A DNA stretch of 64,000 bases from Accumulibacter sp. (GTDB taxonomy: Bacteria; Pseudomonadota; Gammaproteobacteria; Burkholderiales; Rhodocyclaceae). This document shows, piece after piece, positions 60,492 to 64,000 of the stretch; position 1 is the first letter of the stretch, and each line of letters opens with the position of its first letter. The stretch covers positions 3,844,001 to 3,908,000 of the forward strand of contig NZ_JAZKUG010000001.1 of NCBI RefSeq assembly GCF_036625195.1. The letters run 5' to 3'. A model generated the notes under the pieces. The model did not search any database. It worked only from the letters and a program-made list of their open reading frames with translations, and was not told the origin of the DNA. A program made the translations under genes and the position numbers.

Positions 60492-63379
60492 ATGACCAGC
60501 CGACCCATCATCCCGGGCAGCGCCGACGACATCGTCCGGCTGCAGCGACAGATCGCCGACCTGCAGGCGCAACTCTCCGCGCGGCAGCAGGGCGACGCCG
60601 GACAAGCCGCGCAGGCGATCGACACCGGCGGCGGCGCCCACGTCGGCGGCAGTGTCACCGCCGGCGGGCATTTCATCGGCCGCGACTTCATCCAGGTCGT
60701 CGACGGGGTCGTCCACCGCGGTGAAGACCCCGCCGAGGCCAACGCGGTCATCGCGCATTACCTCGCCGCGCTCGCCAATGACCTCGCCGGCCTCAGGCTC
60801 GGCGAGATCGACCTCAGCGCCAGCGACGGCCGGCGCGAGCCGCTGCAACCCGCCGACGTCCATGTGCCGCTGGCGACGCAACCGCACATCCCGCAGGAGA
60901 TGACCCTGGCGCAGTGGCTGCAGCGCAGCCGCAGCGCGGGCTTCAACGCGCGTGCAGAAATGGAGGAGAAACACACGACGCGCGCCGTGCCGGTGCTCGA
61001 AGCGCTGGTGGAGCACCGCGCGCTGACGCTGCTCGGTGCTGCCGGCAGCGGCAAGAGCACCTTTGGCGCCAGCGTCCTGCTGGCGCTGGCGCAGGCCTGG
61101 CAGGGCCACGACGAGGCACTCGCCGGCCTCGGCGACCAGTGGCGCCACGGCGCGCTGCTGCCGATCCGCGTCGTCCTGCGCCGCTTCGCCGAGCAGCTCC
61201 CCGCCGGTGCGGCGGCGGCACACGGCGGCGACCTCTGGGATTTCATCGGCCGCGATCTCGACGCCAGCGGCTACGGCCTGTCGCCCGAGACGAAGAAGTT
61301 CGTGCAGCGGGTCGCCCGCGACCACGGCGCGCTGATCCTGCTCGACGGCCTCGACGAATGCGGCAACGACGCCAGCCGGCAGCGCGTCGTCGGCGCCGTC
61401 AGGGAGTTGATGCAGAGCGCTGGCGAGCGCTGCCGCTTCCTGTTCACCGCCCGCCCCTACGCCTGGCCCGCCGGCGCCGACCCGGCGCAGGGCGTCTACG
61501 CGCTCGCCGATTTCGAGGACGAGCAGATCGAGCGCTTCATCCGCGGCTGGTACGCGACCCTCGCCCGGCGCCAGTGGCTGCCGCCCGGCGACGCCGAATG
61601 CAAGTGCGACGACCTGCTCACCGCCCGCGAGCGCCCGGACCTCAAACCGCTGGCGCAGCCCGCTGCTGCTGACGCTGATGGCCTCGCTGCACGCCAGCCG
61701 CGGCCGCCTGCCCGACGACCGCGCCGATCTCTACAACGACTCGGTCGACCTGCTGCTGCTGCGCTGGAACCGGCAGATCGGTGCCGACCGGGCGCTGCTC
61801 GACGCGCTGGCGATTCCGACGCTGAAGCTCGCCGACCTGCGCGGAACGCTCGAGGAACTGGCGTTCAACGTGCATGCCGAGAGCGTCGTCGCCGACCGCG
61901 GTCTTGCCAGCGGAACCGCCGGCAGCAGCGGTGACGAAACCACTGCCGACATCGGCGAAGGCCGCCTGCTGCGGGCCTTCCGGCCACTGCTCGGCGGCAG
62001 TCTGGACAAGGCCACGATCGTCGTCGACTACATCGAGAAGCGTGCCGGCTTGCTGCTCGGCCAGGGCGAACGCCACGGCGAGCGGCAGTTCGCCTTCCCG
62101 CATCGCAGCTTCCAGGAGTTTCTCGCCGCCTGCCATTTCGCGGCACGGCCGGAATTCGCCGCCGACTGTGCGTGTCTGGCGCGCGAGTCGCCGGGACAGT
62201 GGCAGATCGTCCTGGTGCTGGCGGCGCGAGTCGCCAAGGCCGAGCGCGGCGCGACCGCCGCCGACGAGCTGATCGGCGGTACGAGCATCGACGACTTCCG
62301 CCGCGAGCGATCGCCGGCGGCTGCCGACTGGAGCTGCGCGCTGCTCGCCGGAATGCAGTTGCTCGAGATCGGCGTCGACGCCGTCCGCCAGCGTGACCGC
62401 ACGCGCGCGATCGCGACCCGCGTTGCCGGCTGGCTCGCCGCCTCGCTGCCGGTGGTGCCCGCCGATGGCGGCGTCGCCGCGCAGCAGCGCGCGCTCGCCG
62501 GCGACGTGCTCGCACGGCTCGGCGATCCGCGCCGCCACCTGCTCGACGTCGACGCGATGCGTTTCGCGCAGGTTCCGGCTGGCGCTTTCTGGATGGGCGA
62601 ACAGGATGGCGGCGATGCGCCGCTGCACTGCAACGAGACGCTCGACTACGACTACTGGATCGCCGAGGCGCCGGTCAGCGTCGCGCAGTTCGCCGAGTTC
62701 GTCGGCGCCAGCGGCTACGCGGACCATGACGCGGCTGCGCTGCGTCCGCCGGCGAACCGGCCGGTCGTGAAGGTCAGTTGGCACGATGCGCGCGCCTTCT
62801 GCGACTGGCTGAACGAGCGCTGGCGCGGGCGGCTGCCGGCAGGCTCGATCGTCGCGCTGCCGTCGGAAGCCGAGTGGGAAAAGGCGGCTCGTGGCGGTCT
62901 GCAGATCCCGCGCACGATCCGGCTCGCCGGCATCGCCCAGGGATTCGCCGCCAGCGACGCGCCGCTGCAGGACAACCCGCTGCTAGAGCGCAGCTACCCA
63001 TGGGGCGACGACTGTGAGGAAAAATACGCCAATGCGGAGATGAGCATCGGCGACTCGAGTACCCCGGGCGTTTTCGCTGATGGGCAGAGCCCCTACGGCT
63101 GCGAGGACCTCGCCGGCAACGTCTGGGAGTGGACGCGCAGCCTCTGGGGCACCGCTTGGGGGAAGCCGGACTTCCGCTACCCTTATGACGCCAGCGATCG
63201 GCTACGCGAGGACCCGGACGCATCAGACGAGGTGTGGCGGGTCGTGCGCGGCGGCTCGTGGCTCGATCTCCGGGACCATGCGCGCTGTGGCTTCCGCGAC
63301 AGGTATCCCCCCGGACTTCCGCAATGGCGACATCGGTTTTCGCGTGGTGTTGCGTTCTTCCCCTGTTCTTCGGCTCTGA
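60492..63379 (+). pseudogene. Broken NACHT NTPase with C-terminal FGE-sulfatase domain
   Basis: ATG 60492 has GGAGG 7 bases upstream. A coiled coil (IVRLQRQIADLQAQLSARQQ) comes first. The linker GGGAHVGGSVTAGGHFIGRDFI then matches that of the preceding gene. The NACHT NTPase has Walker A LLGAAGSGKSTFG and Walker B LILLDGLDEC. A frameshift at 61658-61660 interrupts the NACHT motif LAQ/PLLLTLMASLH; two bases seem missing. A winged-helix and helical region follows (FAFPHRSFQEFLAACHFA). The FGE-sulfatase domain starts FAQVPAGAFWMGEQDGG and has LPSEAEWEKAARGG, CEDLAGNVWEWTRS and VVRGGSW. A run of six C at 63307-63312 shifts the frame again, so the usual ending DIGFRVVL is read in another frame and stops at 63379. 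Bacterial NACHT proteins are antiphage sensors. Confidence 0.75.
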
Positions 63380-63562
63380 TCTCTGCTCCCTCTGAACTCT
63401 GTCACTCCGGGAACTCCGACTCTGGAGGGGGTGCGGGGGAGACTTCTCCCGCCGCGCGCCGCGCCGCCGTCGGATGGATGAGGTGACCCGGACGAACCGG
63501 GCGTAGCGACCGCTTGCCGGATTCCACGATCGCCGGCGGAACACGGACATGGCATGCCGGCA
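63380..63562. other. Gap between the NACHT pseudogene and the toxin-antitoxin pair
   Basis: About 180 bases. A frame continues over the NACHT gene end to 63486, but after the C-run it has no protein-like character. No other feature was seen before the yefM promoter. Confidence 0.3.
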
Positions 63563-63601
63563 TTGAGCACTCCACTCCGGTTGCGTACAATAAAGCGTAC
63601 A
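63563..63601 (+). promoter_or_regulatory. Promoter and operator of the yefM-yoeB pair
   Basis: TTGAGC (63563-63568), 17-base spacer, TACAAT (63586-63591). Two direct copies of GCGTACA (63583-63589 and 63595-63601), 12 bases apart, overlap the -10 region. They contain the GTAC core seen in YefM operators, so they are the likely autoregulation site. Confidence 0.65.
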
Positions 63602-63620
63602 GGAACACTGGAATCCCGTC

Positions 63621-63869
63621 ATGGACGCCATCAGCTACAGCGCCGCCCGCGCCAACCTCGCCCGGACGATGGACCGCGTCTGTGACGACCACGAGCCGCT
63701 GATCATCACCCGCAACGGTGAGCCATCGGTCGTCATGCTCTCGCTCGATGACTACCGGGCGCTCGAAGAAACGGCCTACTTGCTGCGCAGCCCAGCGAAC
63801 GCGAGGCGGCTGCTCGACGCGGCAGCGCAACTGGCTGAAGGAAGGGGCAGCGAGCGGGAACTGGTCTGA
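63621..63869 (+). CDS. yefM: YefM/Phd-family antitoxin
   Basis: 82 residues. The N-terminal DNA-binding part MDAISYSAARANLARTMDRVCDDHEPLIITRNGEPSVVMLSLDDYRALEETAYLL is the standard YefM pattern. The C-terminal tail (RSPANARRLLDAAAQLAEGRG) wraps the toxin. It neutralises YoeB and represses its own promoter. The stop shares a base with the toxin start (TGATG). Confidence 0.93.
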   Translation: MDAISYSAARANLARTMDRVCDDHEPLIITRNGEPSVVMLSLDDYRALEETAYLLRSPANARRLLDAAAQLAEGRGSERELV

Positions 63870-64000
63870 TGCGACTGGTGTTCGCCGACACGGCCTGGGA
63901 CGACTACCTCCACTGGCAGAAGCACGACCGCAGGATGGCCGAGCGGATCAACAGGCTGATCCAGGAAGTGATGCGCGAACCCTTTGCCGGCGTCGGCAAG
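63869..64000 (+). CDS. yoeB: YoeB/Txe-family toxin, 3' end outside the window
   Basis: 44 codons are present, starting MRLVFADTAWDDYLHWQKHDRRMAERINRLIQEVMREPFAGVGK. This is the N-terminal half of the RelE-fold YoeB mRNA interferase, which cuts mRNA in the ribosomal A site. The window ends before the catalytic residues, so integrity cannot be judged. Confidence 0.92.
   Translation, partial: MRLVFADTAWDDYLHWQKHDRRMAERINRLIQEVMREPFAGVGK

Noticed and set aside
58165..60492. 775-codon minus-strand open frame
   Set aside because: Antisense to the amidohydrolase and the broken sensor gene. It is longer than either but carries no recognisable motif; the sense-strand motifs are clear even with the lesions.

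Overview
The window looks like a chromosome segment of a high-GC betaproteobacterium. The best fit is a Rhodocyclales polyphosphate and PHA accumulator of the Candidatus Accumulibacter type. The basis is high GC, near-consensus TATAAT promoters, a class I PPK2 kinase, PHA synthase-like and PHB depolymerase-like genes, pyrophosphatase, P-II protein, and betaproteobacterial-type tRNA-Val(GAC) and tRNA-Asp(GTC). The genus is an inference; no marker gene here settles it.

Layout. 1-6.4 kb: end of a NodT-type outer-membrane efflux gene, PPK2, two small exported proteins, a broken nucleotidyltransferase-like gene, DUF2252 and a SulP transporter. 6.5-11.2 kb: a YyaL/DUF255 protein (minus strand) and the ergothioneine pair egtD-egtB. 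11.2-20.7 kb: a minus-strand defence operon in the order small ORF, hsdM, YhcG/DUF1016 nuclease, hsdS, darT, darG, hsdR. Almost every junction is a 1- or 4-base stop/start overlap, so a DarTG DNA ADP-ribosylation module sits inside a type I restriction operon. 21-28.9 kb: DUF2461, an acyl-CoA ligase, a PhaC-like synthase, an enoyl-CoA hydratase and a long PHB-depolymerase-like esterase; this is a PHA/acyl-CoA neighbourhood. 29-40 kb: housekeeping genes (two glutathione transferases, a hydrolase, ppa, nadE, P-II, smr, trxB, a Crp/Fnr regulator, ftsK, lolA). 40-44.4 kb: tRNA-Val, a two-cysteine DksA, a cyclase-FHA protein, tRNA-Asp and MltD. 44.6-51.3 kb: a four-gene peptide-type ABC transporter operon.

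51.5-54.3 kb is a complete insertion element of 2831 bp. It has perfect 20-bp terminal inverted repeats and a 7-bp target duplication, and it carries a DUF4338 (DruA-like) gene coupled to a DDE-type transposase. Next come fabI, a PyrR-like phosphoribosyltransferase whose stop codon lies inside a 170-bp palindromic MITE-like element, a methyltransferase, a Sel1-repeat protein and an exported amidohydrolase.

From 59.4 kb to the end is a second conflict-gene region. An effector-like sensor gene and a NACHT NTPase with a C-terminal FGE-sulfatase domain share a glycine-rich GRDF-type linker. They carry at least four visible lesions (one nonsense codon, three frameshifts) and look like a decayed, or possibly mis-assembled, two-component defence system. 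A YefM-YoeB toxin-antitoxin pair follows, its toxin cut by the window edge.

The most interesting items are the DarTG-in-Hsd operon with its coupled small leader ORF, the broken sensor/NACHT-FGE locus, the DUF4338 insertion element, the palindromic MITE-like element, and the long PHB depolymerase with an unexplained N-terminal domain and an internal Shine-Dalgarno site.
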